A stretch of 64,000 bases of DNA from Lacihabitans sp. CCS-44 (GCF_024343735.1 NZ_RJUE01000056.1:62001-126000), one strand, 5' to 3'; shown: positions 36,726 through 44,881, numbered from the stretch's first letter. Notes: generated by a model from the sequence alone, not told the origin. Numbers and translations: made by a program.

Positions 36726-38549
36726 TTAAGCCTCGTCAGTTGTTTTCTTCTTTACTACTTTCTTTTTTGGAGAAGCTTCTTCGCTTTCAAGTTGATCTCT
36801 CAACGCCGAAAGAGCTGACAAGTCACCTAATGTAGATTTCTCCATTTCAGGCAATTTTACTTTATCTGTAGCTTTTACTGGAGCTTTTTTCTTCTCTACT
36901 TTAGGCTCTTCTTTCTGAACTTCCCAAGTTTTTGAGTGAGAAAGAACGATTTTCTTCTCTTCTTTATTGAACTCGATTACTTCAAAAGAAAGTTTCTCGC
37001 CCATTTCGCCAAGTGTTCCGTCTTCTTTAGCGATAGCTTTTAAGCCAGCTTGTCCTTCGATACCGTAAGGTAGTTCCAAGGTAACTTGTTTCTCGTTTTT
37101 ACCAACGATGTTACACTCATGTACTGTTCCTACTTCGAATACTGTTTCGAAAGTATCCCAAGGGTTTTCTTCTAGGTGTTTATGGCTAAGAGCCAATCTT
37201 CTGTTGTCAACGTCCAATTCAAGAACGATAACCTCAAGTTCTTCTCCGATTTTTACAAAATCAGACGGATGCTTGATTTTCTTTGTCCAAGAAAGGTCAG
37301 AAACGTGAACTAGACCGTCGATACCTTCTTCAAGTTCTAAGAATAAACCGAAGTTGGTAAGATTACGAACTGTTCCTTTATGTTTTGTACCGATAGCATA
37401 TTTAGCCAAAAGATCTTGTTTTGTCCAAGGATCTTCTGTCATTTGCTTGATACCCAATGACATTTTTCTTTCGTCTTTGTCCATAGTCAATACTACAGCT
37501 GAGATATCGTCTCCGATTTGCAAGAAATCTGATGGGTTTCTCAAGTGTTGCGACCATGACATTTCTGAAACGTGGATAAGACCCTCAACACCTGGCTTAA
37601 GCTCAAGGAATGCACCGTAATCAGCGATGTTTACGATTTTTCCGCTCACTTTAGAACCTACTTCTAGGCCTTCAGCTAATGAATCCCAAGGATGCGACTC
37701 CAATTGTTTCATACCCAATGAAATACGTTTCTTGTCGTCATCAAAGTCAAGAACAACCACTTTGATTTTATCGTCAAGATTCAATACTTCGTTCGGGTGA
37801 TTTACTCTACCCCACGAGATATCCGTGATGTGTAGTAAACCATCTACGCCACCAAGGTCGATGAATACACCGAAGTTAGTGATGTTTTTAACCACACCTT
37901 CCAATACTTGACCTTTTTCAAGGTTAGTAAGGATTTGCTGACGTTGCGACTCAAGGTCTTTCTCGATCAACACTTTGTGTGATACTACTACGTTGTCGTT
38001 GGTATGGTTGATTTTAACCACTTTCACTTCCATACGTTTTCCTACAAACACATCAAAGTCTCTGATAGGTTTAACGTCGATTTGTGAACCTGGCAAGAAT
38101 GCCTCAATACCAAAAATATCTACAATAAGACCACCTTTTGTACGACGCTTAATCAAAGCATCAACTATAATGTCAGTCTCAAGAGCACCTTCAATTTTAG
38201 ACCAAGCTGTAAGGATTCTGGCTTTTTTACGAGAAATAACCAATTGTCCTAGAGCATCTTCTTGTTTTTCGATAAAAACCTCCACTTTGTCACCCACTTT
38301 AAGGTCAGGCAAATCGCGGAATTCTGAACGAGAAACGATACCATCTGATTTGAATCCGATGTTTAATAAAACTTCTCTGTCTGTAATACCTACCACTAGG
38401 GCATCTACTACGTCTTTTTCTTCAATTGCGGCGAAAGTTTCACCGTAAACTGCTTCTAAATCTGCTTTCTCGGCAGCGGTGTATCCTCCACCAATGCCTT
38501 TTTTTGTTACTTTCTCCCAATCGAAATCAGGAAATGTTTGATTTGTCAT
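36726..38549 (-). CDS. rpsA: 30S ribosomal protein S1
   Basis: A 607-residue protein with six S1 RNA-binding domains, each with the G-x-V-x-x-I/L-x-x-F/Y-G-x-F core (for example GVVKNITNFGVFIDLGGVDG, GKIVNIADYGAFLEL, GTVRNLTNFGLFLEL). The first two domains diverge, as in the ribosome-binding part of known S1. The Lys-rich acidic C-terminus (KKKVVKKKTTDEA) is typical of Bacteroidota. It binds mRNA near the ribosome exit and supports initiation in a phylum with weak Shine-Dalgarno use. Confidence 0.96.
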   Translation of the reverse strand: MTNQTFPDFDWEKVTKKGIGGGYTAAEKADLEAVYGETFAAIEEKDVVDALVVGITDREVLLNIGFKSDGIVSRSEFRDLPDLKVGDKVEVFIEKQEDALGQLVISRKKARILTAWSKIEGALETDIIVDALIKRRTKGGLIVDIFGIEAFLPGSQIDVKPIRDFDVFVGKRMEVKVVKINHTNDNVVVSHKVLIEKDLESQRQQILTNLEKGQVLEGVVKNITNFGVFIDLGGVDGLLHITDISWGRVNHPNEVLNLDDKIKVVVLDFDDDKKRISLGMKQLESHPWDSLAEGLEVGSKVSGKIVNIADYGAFLELKPGVEGLIHVSEMSWSQHLRNPSDFLQIGDDISAVVLTMDKDERKMSLGIKQMTEDPWTKQDLLAKYAIGTKHKGTVRNLTNFGLFLELEEGIDGLVHVSDLSWTKKIKHPSDFVKIGEELEVIVLELDVDNRRLALSHKHLEENPWDTFETVFEVGTVHECNIVGKNEKQVTLELPYGIEGQAGLKAIAKEDGTLGEMGEKLSFEVIEFNKEEKKIVLSHSKTWEVQKEEPKVEKKKAPVKATDKVKLPEMEKSTLGDLSALSALRDQLESEEASPKKKVVKKKTTDEA

Positions 38550-38760
38550 AAATGAATTAAAATGCTCATTATTACATCAATAGACCGAGCTTTTCTACTG
38601 AAATTGATTAAAAATTGATAATTCCTCGTTAAAAAGGAGTGCAAAGGTAGGGAATTTGAGAAAATATGCAAGGAAAGTGCGGAGATTTTTTGGGTAAACA
38701 GTTAAAAATCAGGCTTCGACTCCGCCTTTAGATTTGTGAGATGAAAAAACTATTGAGTAA

Positions 38761-38945
38761 TTAGGATAATTTTACGACGGTAATTTGTCCTAAGTGGGAA
38801 ACAGGAGAAACCTATTCGACTCCGTAAGAATAAACTTATACTGAGATTAAGGCCCTGCTTCCCTCACTCTATTCAACGCTATTTAGCTATTGAGGAATCG
38901 TTGGTAGACGATAATCCTATTAAAGGCTTTCGCAGAATTGAGTTT
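38761..38945 (+). ncRNA. Bridge RNA of the IS110 element (predicted)
   Basis: About 185 bases with the published IS621-type layout. 5' hairpin: TTAGGATAA (38761-) with TTGTCCTAA (-38793). Target loop: stem GGGAA-A-CAGG (38796-38805) with CCTG-C-TTCCC (38854-38863) and CCT/AGG (38811-38813, 38850-38852); inside, left guide TTCGACTCCG (38815-38824), hairpin TAAG/CTTA, right guide CTGAG (38841-38845). Donor loop: closing stem CTCTATTC (38867-38874) with GAATTGAG (38935-38942, one mismatch); inside, left guide TTAGCTAT (38883-38890), hairpin GGAATCGT/ACGATaaTCC (38894-38917), right guide TAAAGG (38921-38926). The guides match the element's own flanks and ends. No experimental support; the promoter is not clear. 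Confidence 0.8.
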
Positions 38946-38986
38946 ACTTAGGCCAAGTTTTTCTTTTCACTGTAAATTTAAACATT

Positions 38987-40012
38987 ATGAAGTTAGAAGA
39001 GCAATTGAATTACAAATTATTTATTGGAATTGATGTATCTAAGAAAACTATTGACTCCGCAATTATAAACGATTTTGGTAAAAAAATTGGGCATAGAAAA
39101 TTTACAAATAATCAATTTGGTTTTGATTCTTGCTTAGAGTGGTTGCGGGAGTTTTACCAAGATGGTCAAGTAATCTTTTGTTTAGAACATACTGGCATTT
39201 ATAGTCGATTATTAAGTATGTTTTTACAAGATGAAGGCTTTTCGGTGTGTATGGAATCTGGATATGTTATCAAGCACTCTGGTGGTATTTTAAAAGGGAA
39301 GAATGACAAAATTGATGCGTACAGAATAGCGGAATATGCACTCAGTAACAAGTTTAAACTAAAGATTGCAGAGCATTATGATTTGAATATCATAAAGTTA
39401 CATGATTTAATGACAACCAGAAATCGACTCGTAGTAGACCTTAAAAGGCTTACAACGCCAATTAACGAAATGAAGGAACATGGAGGTAAAGAATCGTATG
39501 ATATGCTTCTAAAAGCTTGCAAGTCTGCAATCGATGGTTTAATGAAATCCATTAAGGAAATCGAGCAAATGATTGACGAGCTTATAGAAGAAGTTGAGGG
39601 ATGGAAAGAAAGAATGGAATTGGTGACCTCGGTAAAAGGAATAGGTAAAATTGTTGGTCTTTGGATGATGGTTTATACGAAAAACTTTAGCTCAAAAATC
39701 AACGCCAGGCAGTTTGCTTCATTGGTTGGAATAGCACCTTTCGAGGAAAGCTCTGGAAGTTCGGTAAGAAAAGGGACACATGTGAGCAACCATGCACATA
39801 AGTTCTTGAAAGGCATACTCCATTCAGCTGCAATGTCTGCTATAAAATCCAGTTCTAGAATAAAAGAATATCATATAAAAAAGAAAAAAGAAGGTAAAAA
39901 AGGTTTTGTCATAATGAATAACATAAAGAATAAACTTGTTCAAACCGTATTTTCGGTAGTGAGAACAGGAATTCAGTATGACGAGTCTTTTCAGTACAAA
40001 AAGGTAGCATAA
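38987..40012 (+). CDS. IS110 family transposase (bridge RNA-guided recombinase)
   Basis: A 341-residue protein. The N-terminal DEDD (RuvC-like) domain shows GIDVSKKTIDSA, CLEHTGIY and GKNDKIDAYRIAEYA, giving the acidic residues D, E, D, D. A coiled-coil middle (about 170-205) is followed by the C-terminal Transposase_20 domain with SVKGIGKIVGL, FASLVGIAPFEESSGSS and the catalytic Ser region (SGSSVRKGTHVSNHAHKFLK). Length is normal (326-350) and no stop or frameshift is present, so the element looks active. In this family the protein uses a non-coding RNA from its own 5' end to choose donor and target. Confidence 0.95.
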   Translation: MKLEEQLNYKLFIGIDVSKKTIDSAIINDFGKKIGHRKFTNNQFGFDSCLEWLREFYQDGQVIFCLEHTGIYSRLLSMFLQDEGFSVCMESGYVIKHSGGILKGKNDKIDAYRIAEYALSNKFKLKIAEHYDLNIIKLHDLMTTRNRLVVDLKRLTTPINEMKEHGGKESYDMLLKACKSAIDGLMKSIKEIEQMIDELIEEVEGWKERMELVTSVKGIGKIVGLWMMVYTKNFSSKINARQFASLVGIAPFEESSGSSVRKGTHVSNHAHKFLKGILHSAAMSAIKSSSRIKEYHIKKKKEGKKGFVIMNNIKNKLVQTVFSVVRTGIQYDESFQYKKVA

Positions 40013-40049
40013 TAATTGCAGTTTTATTTGTAATTACCTTAGCTATCTC

Positions 40050-40119
40050 AGCCACCATCGACTCCGCTCAACCACCATCGACTCCGCTTAGCCATCATCG
40101 ACTCCGCTCAGCCACCATT
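40050..40119. repeat. 20-bp tandem repeat array, the insertion target of the IS110 element
   Basis: Three full units, at 40050-40069 (AGCCACCATCGACTCCGCTC), 40070-40089 and 40090-40109, each differing by one to three bases, then a truncated unit AGCCACCATT. The left flank TTCGACTCCGC at 38715-38725 is the separated part of a further unit. The CGACTCCGCT core is of the REP-like type that IS110 elements are known to target in other genomes. Confidence 0.85.
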
Positions 40120-40277
40120 GGCCCAACTCTCGGTTATTGTGAGATTTCGTCAAAATCCGGCCGTATTGAATACCTTTGAAAAACTATTGCAGAAAATACA
40201 CAAAATTCAACGAAGTTGCACAAAGGGAATTGTCTGATTACCAGAACAACTTGTAATTGGAGCATTCTGGCAGAAGC

Positions 40278-40781
40278 CTATCTACTCTTACTCAAAAACG
40301 GCAGCCAATTTTCTTCCAAGTTACCCGAGCAATCTCTTACAAACATCAGGAAGGTGGGCTTGAAAGGTTTCACTTTTAAGTGCATCTTTGCCTCTTCGGG
40401 CGTGTAGCTGCCTTTCTCGGAATTGCAACGTTTGCAGGCAGTGACTAGGTTTTCCCAATGTGTTTTGCCTCCACGGGATTTTGGCATTACGTGGTCTAAT
40501 GTTAAATCATTTTGCTTACCACAATAAGCACATGTGTTGTTGTCACGTTTAAATATATTTTGACGGGTCATTACCACATTTCGAAATGGCACTGAGACAT
40601 AAGAATTAAGACGAATGATGGATGGAAGGGGGTAGTTTTTATTAATAGTTCTGATTTTATCTTTTGGATTTTCAGCTACCATTTCTGCTTTATTAAGATA
40701 TACCAACAAGAATGCCTTTGGAACTGTACAGATACTGATGGCTCTGTAGTCGGCATTTAGGATTAACACTTTCCGCCCCAT
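40278..40781 (-). CDS. HNH endonuclease
   Basis: A 167-residue protein from the ATG at 40781 (MGRKVLILNADYRAIS). The HNH zinc-finger nuclease core is CAYCGKQNDLTLDHVMPKSRGGKTHWENLVTACKRCN: two CxxC zinc pairs, DH, and the later N. The N-terminal VLILNADYRAISICTVPKAFLLVY is the conserved lead of a common chromosomal HNH family of unknown role found across Bacteroidota and Cyanobacteria. No restriction or phage neighbours. Its downstream end lies 160 bases from the repeat array. Confidence 0.88.
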   Translation of the reverse strand: MGRKVLILNADYRAISICTVPKAFLLVYLNKAEMVAENPKDKIRTINKNYPLPSIIRLNSYVSVPFRNVVMTRQNIFKRDNNTCAYCGKQNDLTLDHVMPKSRGGKTHWENLVTACKRCNSEKGSYTPEEAKMHLKVKPFKPTFLMFVRDCSGNLEENWLPFLSKSR

Positions 40782-40934
40782 AAACAATTAGGTTTTTGAA
40801 TAATAGACTAATTGTCAGGCAATTTAATGAATTCTTTCTGAAATATGAACCTAAGAAATGAAATTAATCAGAAAATAATATTGAGTGGTCAATTCTTTAA
40901 ATACTAGAGTGTTAGGTATATAGTTCTATAAAAC

Positions 40935-41384
40935 CTATTCGCCTCTACTTCTGTCTCTTGAAACGTCTTTTTCTTTAATGCTTTCACGTTTATCGTAGAG
41001 TTTTTTGCCTTTTGCCAAGGCTATATCGAGCTTGGCAAGGCCACCTTCGTTTATGTAGATTCGGGTTGGTATGATGGTGAGGCCTTTGTCGGTAAGTTTA
41101 TTGATTAGTTTTTTTATCTCTTTTCGGTTGAGGAGCAATTTACGCTCACGTAGTGGCTCATGGTTGTTATAAGTGCCATTGTCGTATTTAGATATGTTGA
41201 GGTTTTTAACGTAAAGTTCGTTCTTTTGAAAAAAACAATAGGCATCGGCCATGCTCACTTTCCCTTCTCTGATAGACTTTATCTCGGTCCCTGAGAGTAC
41301 CATACCTGCGGAATATTCTTCAAGAAAGAAAAACTCGAAGCGGGCTTTTTTGTTAGATATGTCTGTAGTTTTGACGAACTTCAT
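40935..41384 (-). CDS. smpB: SsrA-binding protein SmpB
   Basis: A 149-residue protein from the ATG at 41384 (MKFVKTTDISNKKARFEF); a longer reading to 41495 would pass through a terminator and is rejected. Conserved pieces: EEYSAGMVLSGTEIKSIREGKVSMADAYC, HEPLRERKLLLNRKEI, and the basic tail KKLYDKRESIKEKDVSRD. SmpB binds tmRNA and brings it to stalled ribosomes. Preceded by a structured leader ending in a terminator. Confidence 0.95.
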   Translation of the reverse strand: MKFVKTTDISNKKARFEFFFLEEYSAGMVLSGTEIKSIREGKVSMADAYCFFQKNELYVKNLNISKYDNGTYNNHEPLRERKLLLNRKEIKKLINKLTDKGLTIIPTRIYINEGGLAKLDIALAKGKKLYDKRESIKEKDVSRDRSRGE

Positions 41385-41416
41385 TGCAATAGAAAAATAA
41401 TTGGGATACAAAAGTA

Positions 41417-41455
41417 ACAAAAAAAATCCCTGCCTCAATGATAGTGACAGGGATT
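41417..41455 (-). terminator. Intrinsic terminator directly upstream of smpB
   Basis: AATCCCTG (41425-41432) and CAGGGATT (41448-41455) form a perfect 8-bp stem, extendable by TCA/TGA over a 2-base bulge, and on the minus strand are followed by eight T. It lies 33 bases before the smpB ATG on the same strand, so it either ends an independent small RNA or attenuates smpB. Confidence 0.85.
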
Positions 41456-41592
41456 CCGACTTACGTGCTTTCCTAATAATCCATGTGCTGGCCACTGGCC
41501 GTTACGAGGGATTAAATCTTTAAGAGCTAAGCTCTAATATCTTTGGTCGTGTTTGATTCTAGTTAGCAAATGTAAAAAGCGAAAAATAAAAT
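41456..41592 (-). ncRNA. Structured leader or small RNA upstream of smpB
   Basis: On the minus strand this stretch holds AGAGC-TTA-GCTCT (around 41525-41537), a long-range stem TAATCC/GGATTA (41509-41514 with 41478-41483) enclosing GGCC-AGT-GGCC, and ends at the terminator. No reading frame explains it. It could be a cis-acting attenuator of smpB or a free RNA of about 170 bases. I do not recognise it as tmRNA (no 3' tRNA-like TTCGAATCC arm), SRP RNA or a known riboswitch. Confidence 0.5.
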
Positions 41593-41598
41593 TCCAAT

Positions 41599-41625
41599 CA
41601 AATCTACGTTTTTTAACATTACAAA
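41599..41625 (-). promoter_or_regulatory. Candidate promoter of the smpB leader RNA
   Basis: On the minus strand TAGATTTG (41599-41606) is an exact TAnnTTTG -7 box; TTTG (41622-41625) lies 15 bases upstream, shorter than the usual 17-23. It would start transcription near 41592, giving the leader described. Confidence 0.5.
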
Positions 41626-42054
41626 GTATTTATGACGATGTTTCTATCCGTTTAATAACTTTGCGTTATGCTATTATGCATTACCAATACTGTGCCAGTA
41701 TTTTTGTAAATCATTAAAAAAAATAAAAAAAATCTACTCTAAAGAAATAAAAGATTGATTTATAACACTTTACAAAAATCATTAGATTTGACTCTTAGAT
41801 TTTTAAAGCTTTGCGAATGTCCTGTGCCAAAGTTTAGAGAGTGAAGAATTACCAGTTGAACAAAAAAATCGCTAATATTGTCTTAATTTGTATTAAAAAA
41901 TAAAATCGAATGATTTCTTCTTTCTCAACTCAATATTAGAAATATTCATAGGAAAACTTCATTTTAAGTTATGTTGTTGAATAATGACATTAACAAAGCT
42001 ATATTTTCATAAACGCGAGCATTTGGACTCAGACAAAACATAAAAACTCAAGAA
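41626..42054. other. 430-bp AT-rich non-coding region between smpB leader and hflX
   Basis: No gene is supported on either strand. A short perfect hairpin AATACTG-TGC-CAGTATT (41686-41702) followed by TTTTG on the plus strand is present without any plus-strand gene upstream. The region presumably holds the hflX promoter, but no clean -33/-7 pair was found. Confidence 0.55.
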
Positions 42055-43302
42055 TTGCAAAACAAACCTCTTATATCTACTACTAAACCGCAAGAAACTG
42101 CCATATTGGTGGGATTAATTTCACAAAAGCAAAATGCCGAAAAGACAAAAGAATATCTTGATGAATTGGCGTTTTTAGCTGAAACATCTGGTGTGAAAAC
42201 TATGAAAGTGTTTGTTCAAAGGTTAAACTACGCCGACCAAAAGACTTTTGTGGGTAAGGGCAAATTGGAAGAAATACAGGCTTGGATAACCATAAATCCA
42301 GTTGATACCATCATTTTCGATGATGAGTTGAGCCCGTCGCAAGTGAGAAACCTTGAAAAAGCTTTCGAAAATATTAAAGTTTTAGATAGGAGCTTATTGA
42401 TTTTAAATATTTTCTCGCAGAGAGCACAATCAGATCAGGCCAAAAGACAGGTAGAGTTAGCTCAATATAAATATTTGTTGCCAAGACTAACTAGAATGTG
42501 GTCGCACTTGAGTAAGCAAAAAGGAGGTATAGGTATGAGAGGCCCAGGAGAAAAAGAGCTTGAAACGGATAAGCGGATAGTTCAAGATCGAATAGCTCTT
42601 CTAAAAGAAAAATTGGAGAAAATAGACAAACAGTCGGCCACACGAAGAAAGGAAAGGAGTCAATTAGTAAGAGTGGCCTTAGTGGGATATACCAATGTTG
42701 GTAAATCTACACTGATGCAAAAACTTGCTAAAACCGAAGTTTTTGCGGAAAACAAATTATTTGCAACTATAGACTCTACTGTTAGAAAAATGGTTTTGGG
42801 GAATATCCCTTTTTTAATAACTGACACGGTTGGGTTTATTAGAAAACTGCCAACTACCCTTATAGAATCTTTTAAGTCTACTTTAGATGAAATAAGAGAA
42901 GCCGATATTTTGTTGCATGTTGTAGACATTTCACATGATTCGTTTGAAGAACAAATAGATGTTGTAAACGCAACACTGGCTGATATCGAAGCCAAAGACA
43001 AACCTACAGTTATCATTTTTAATAAATTAGACCAGTTTAAACCTTTATCTGTGGAAGGATTAGACAGGCACTTAGCAACTGAAGAAGACCTGAAAATAAA
43101 TCTTGAAAGACTTAAGACTGGATATTTGAAGAAAAACGCAGAAAATGTTGTTTTTATTTCAGCTACAAAAAATGAAAATATTGCAGAATTGCGAGACGTA
43201 ATTTTTAAACTTGTAAAAGAAAAGCATTTTGAGATTTACCCCAATTGGGACGCTGCAAAAAACGTGTTTTATGAATGGCAAGATGAATCAGAAGTAAACT
43301 AA
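42055..43302 (+). CDS. hflX: GTPase HflX
   Basis: A 415-residue protein started at a TTG (42055): the frame has no ATG between the upstream stop at 42010 and Met50, and the sequence before Met50 (ETAILVGLISQKQNAEKTKEYLDELAFL) is conserved HflX. Parts: N-terminal ribosome-binding domain, GPGEKELETDKR linker helix, G domain with G1 GYTNVGKST, G3 DTVGFIRKLP, G4 NKLD. HflX splits stalled or hibernating ribosomes under stress. With smpB nearby, this corner of the genome is rich in ribosome rescue functions. A sugar transporter gene follows 15 bases on. Confidence 0.93.
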   Translation: MQNKPLISTTKPQETAILVGLISQKQNAEKTKEYLDELAFLAETSGVKTMKVFVQRLNYADQKTFVGKGKLEEIQAWITINPVDTIIFDDELSPSQVRNLEKAFENIKVLDRSLLILNIFSQRAQSDQAKRQVELAQYKYLLPRLTRMWSHLSKQKGGIGMRGPGEKELETDKRIVQDRIALLKEKLEKIDKQSATRRKERSQLVRVALVGYTNVGKSTLMQKLAKTEVFAENKLFATIDSTVRKMVLGNIPFLITDTVGFIRKLPTTLIESFKSTLDEIREADILLHVVDISHDSFEEQIDVVNATLADIEAKDKPTVIIFNKLDQFKPLSVEGLDRHLATEEDLKINLERLKTGYLKKNAENVVFISATKNENIAELRDVIFKLVKEKHFEIYPNWDAAKNVFYEWQDESEVN

Positions 43303-43317
43303 TAATAACCCTAAACA

Positions 43318-44748
43318 ATGGAGAACAAAAGCAACTCAACCAATTTACCTGCACTTTATACTTTGATGACCGTTTGGTTTTTCTGGAGTTTTGTGGCAGC
43401 ATCAAACGGAATATTGATTCCGCTTTTTAAAGAAAAATTTGAACTTCAACAATGGCAAGCTCAGCTAGTAGATTTTGCTTTTTATGCAGCATATTTTGTG
43501 GGCTCGGTGCTCTATTTGTTACTATCTAGCATAATGAAAACCGACATTTTGAACAAAATTGGTTACAAAAACGGAATTATTTATGGTTTGATAATTTCAG
43601 CTGTCGGCTCATTGATATTTTATCCAGCAGCAGAAACAAAATCTTACTTTTTACTTTTGACAGCTTTGTTTGTGGTTGGTTTAGGATTTTCATTACAACA
43701 AACAGCAACTCAACCGTTCATGATAGCCTTAGGACCTCCAGAAACAGGGGCTACAAGAATCAACCTTGGAGGTGCAGTAAATAACTTTGGAGGTACCATT
43801 GGGCCACTGATTGTTTCTTACGCCATTTTCGGGTCTATTTCGCCTGAGGCGGCCCTGAGTGCAACCATAGAGTCGGTAAAAGTGCCTTATTTGTTACTTG
43901 GCGGCTTGTTTGTTTTGGTAGCGGTGTTTTTTTGGATTTCTAAATTACCAAGAATAACCAACGATGAACATGTGGAAGCTGGACTTGGTGCGTTAAAATA
44001 TCCCCAGTTGATATTGGGTATGAGTGCCATATTTGTCTATGTTGGTGTGGAGGTAACGATTGGGAGTAACTTACCTGAGTATTTAAAAGAAACGCAGGGC
44101 TTGGTTTCTTCGCAAGTATCTAAATATGTTTCGCTTTTTTGGGGAAGTATGATGGTGGGTCGCTGGACCGCATCGGTTGGAAACTTTGGGTTATCAGATA
44201 GTATAAAGAAAATTCTTTGGGTAGTGGTGCCTTTTGTAGCTTTTGGAATAGTATTGTATGTAAACTCTATTATGAGTGGCGATGTGAGCGACCTATATCC
44301 TTACGGTTTTTGCGTTATTGTGATGATTGTATCGTTTTTTATGGCAAAAGAAAAGCCAGTTAGAACTTTGTTGATTTATACCGGCGTTGGAGCGATTATG
44401 ACTTTAATTGGTGTTTTTACAGAAGGAAAAATTGCATTGTTTAGTTTGATAAGTGGTGGACTTTTCTGTTCTATTTTGTGGCCAAGTATATTTTCACTAG
44501 GAACTGCAGGACTCGGAAAATACACCAACCAAGGTTCGGCATTTATGATTATGATGATTTTGGGGGGGGCGATTATTCCTGTTTTACAAGGAGTTATTGC
44601 TGATACTGTGGGTATTCAAACTTCGTATTTGTTAGCTGTAGCTTGTTTTGCTTACCTTTTCTGGTTTGGCATTAGAGTACAACAAGTACTCAGAAAACAA
44701 AATATTGATTTTGACAAGGAAGTAGCCAATGTGAAAGGAGGTCATTGA
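43318..44748 (+). CDS. Sugar MFS transporter, FucP (fucose/glucose/galactose:H+) family
   Basis: A 476-residue, 12-helix MFS protein. NGILIPLFKEKFELQQWQAQLVDFAFYAAYFVGS and the LQQTATQPFMIALGPPETGATRINLGGAVNNFGG region are typical of FucP-like hexose and pentose:proton symporters. It is probably co-transcribed with hflX but functionally fits the arabinose locus beginning 250 bases further on the other strand. Ends at a strong terminator. Confidence 0.88.
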   Translation: MENKSNSTNLPALYTLMTVWFFWSFVAASNGILIPLFKEKFELQQWQAQLVDFAFYAAYFVGSVLYLLLSSIMKTDILNKIGYKNGIIYGLIISAVGSLIFYPAAETKSYFLLLTALFVVGLGFSLQQTATQPFMIALGPPETGATRINLGGAVNNFGGTIGPLIVSYAIFGSISPEAALSATIESVKVPYLLLGGLFVLVAVFFWISKLPRITNDEHVEAGLGALKYPQLILGMSAIFVYVGVEVTIGSNLPEYLKETQGLVSSQVSKYVSLFWGSMMVGRWTASVGNFGLSDSIKKILWVVVPFVAFGIVLYVNSIMSGDVSDLYPYGFCVIVMIVSFFMAKEKPVRTLLIYTGVGAIMTLIGVFTEGKIALFSLISGGLFCSILWPSIFSLGTAGLGKYTNQGSAFMIMMILGGAIIPVLQGVIADTVGIQTSYLLAVACFAYLFWFGIRVQQVLRKQNIDFDKEVANVKGGH

Positions 44749-44770
44749 TTAGATAATAAAGTTTATATGA

Positions 44771-44807
44771 AAAGCAGTAGAGATTTATATTTCTACTGCT
44801 TTTTTTG
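44771..44807 (+). terminator. Intrinsic terminator of the hflX-transporter unit
   Basis: AAAGCAGTAGA (44771-44781) and TCTACTGCTTT (44792-44802) form a perfect 11-bp stem with a 10-base loop and a run of T. Confidence 0.92.
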
Positions 44808-44881
44808 TTTTTAAGCTTTTTCTGGAATGAACTGAGAGCTTTTGGAGTTGAGTTCTAGGATGATAAGAAAATATATTTTCA

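Larger units (their letters stand above)
38726..40047 (+). mobile_element. IS110-family insertion sequence with bridge RNA
   Basis: About 1.32 kb. The left boundary is set by the end of TTCGACTCCGC (38715-38725) and the right boundary by CTCAGCC (from 40047): joining these flanks restores one unit of the 20-bp repeat array found to the right, with a shared C at the junction. No terminal inverted repeats and no clear target duplication are seen, as expected for IS110. The long 5' non-coding end (260 bases) and short 3' end (35 bases) place it in the IS110 rather than the IS1111 group. It carries one transposase gene and one structured RNA. It sits between rpsA and an HNH nuclease gene and breaks neither. 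Confidence 0.85.

Noticed and set aside
39051-39060. TTGACTCCGC inside the transposase gene as another target repeat
   Set aside because: It encodes part of the conserved DVSKKTIDSA motif and lacks the flanking repeat sequence; chance match.
40050-40119. CRISPR-like array
   Set aside because: The 20-bp units are directly adjacent with no spacers, and no cas gene is present; it is a tandem repeat and IS target.
41385-41495. 37-residue N-terminal extension of smpB
   Set aside because: It would translate through the intrinsic terminator at 41425-41455; the conserved SmpB start is the ATG at 41384.
41456-41592. tmRNA gene next to smpB
   Set aside because: No tRNA-like ends (T-arm TTCGAAT and CCA) and no tag reading frame ending in ALAA-like codons were found.
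41686-41702. Hairpin AATACTG-TGC-CAGTATT as a plus-strand terminator
   Set aside because: The stem is short and AT-rich, and no plus-strand gene lies upstream for several kilobases; kept only as a note.
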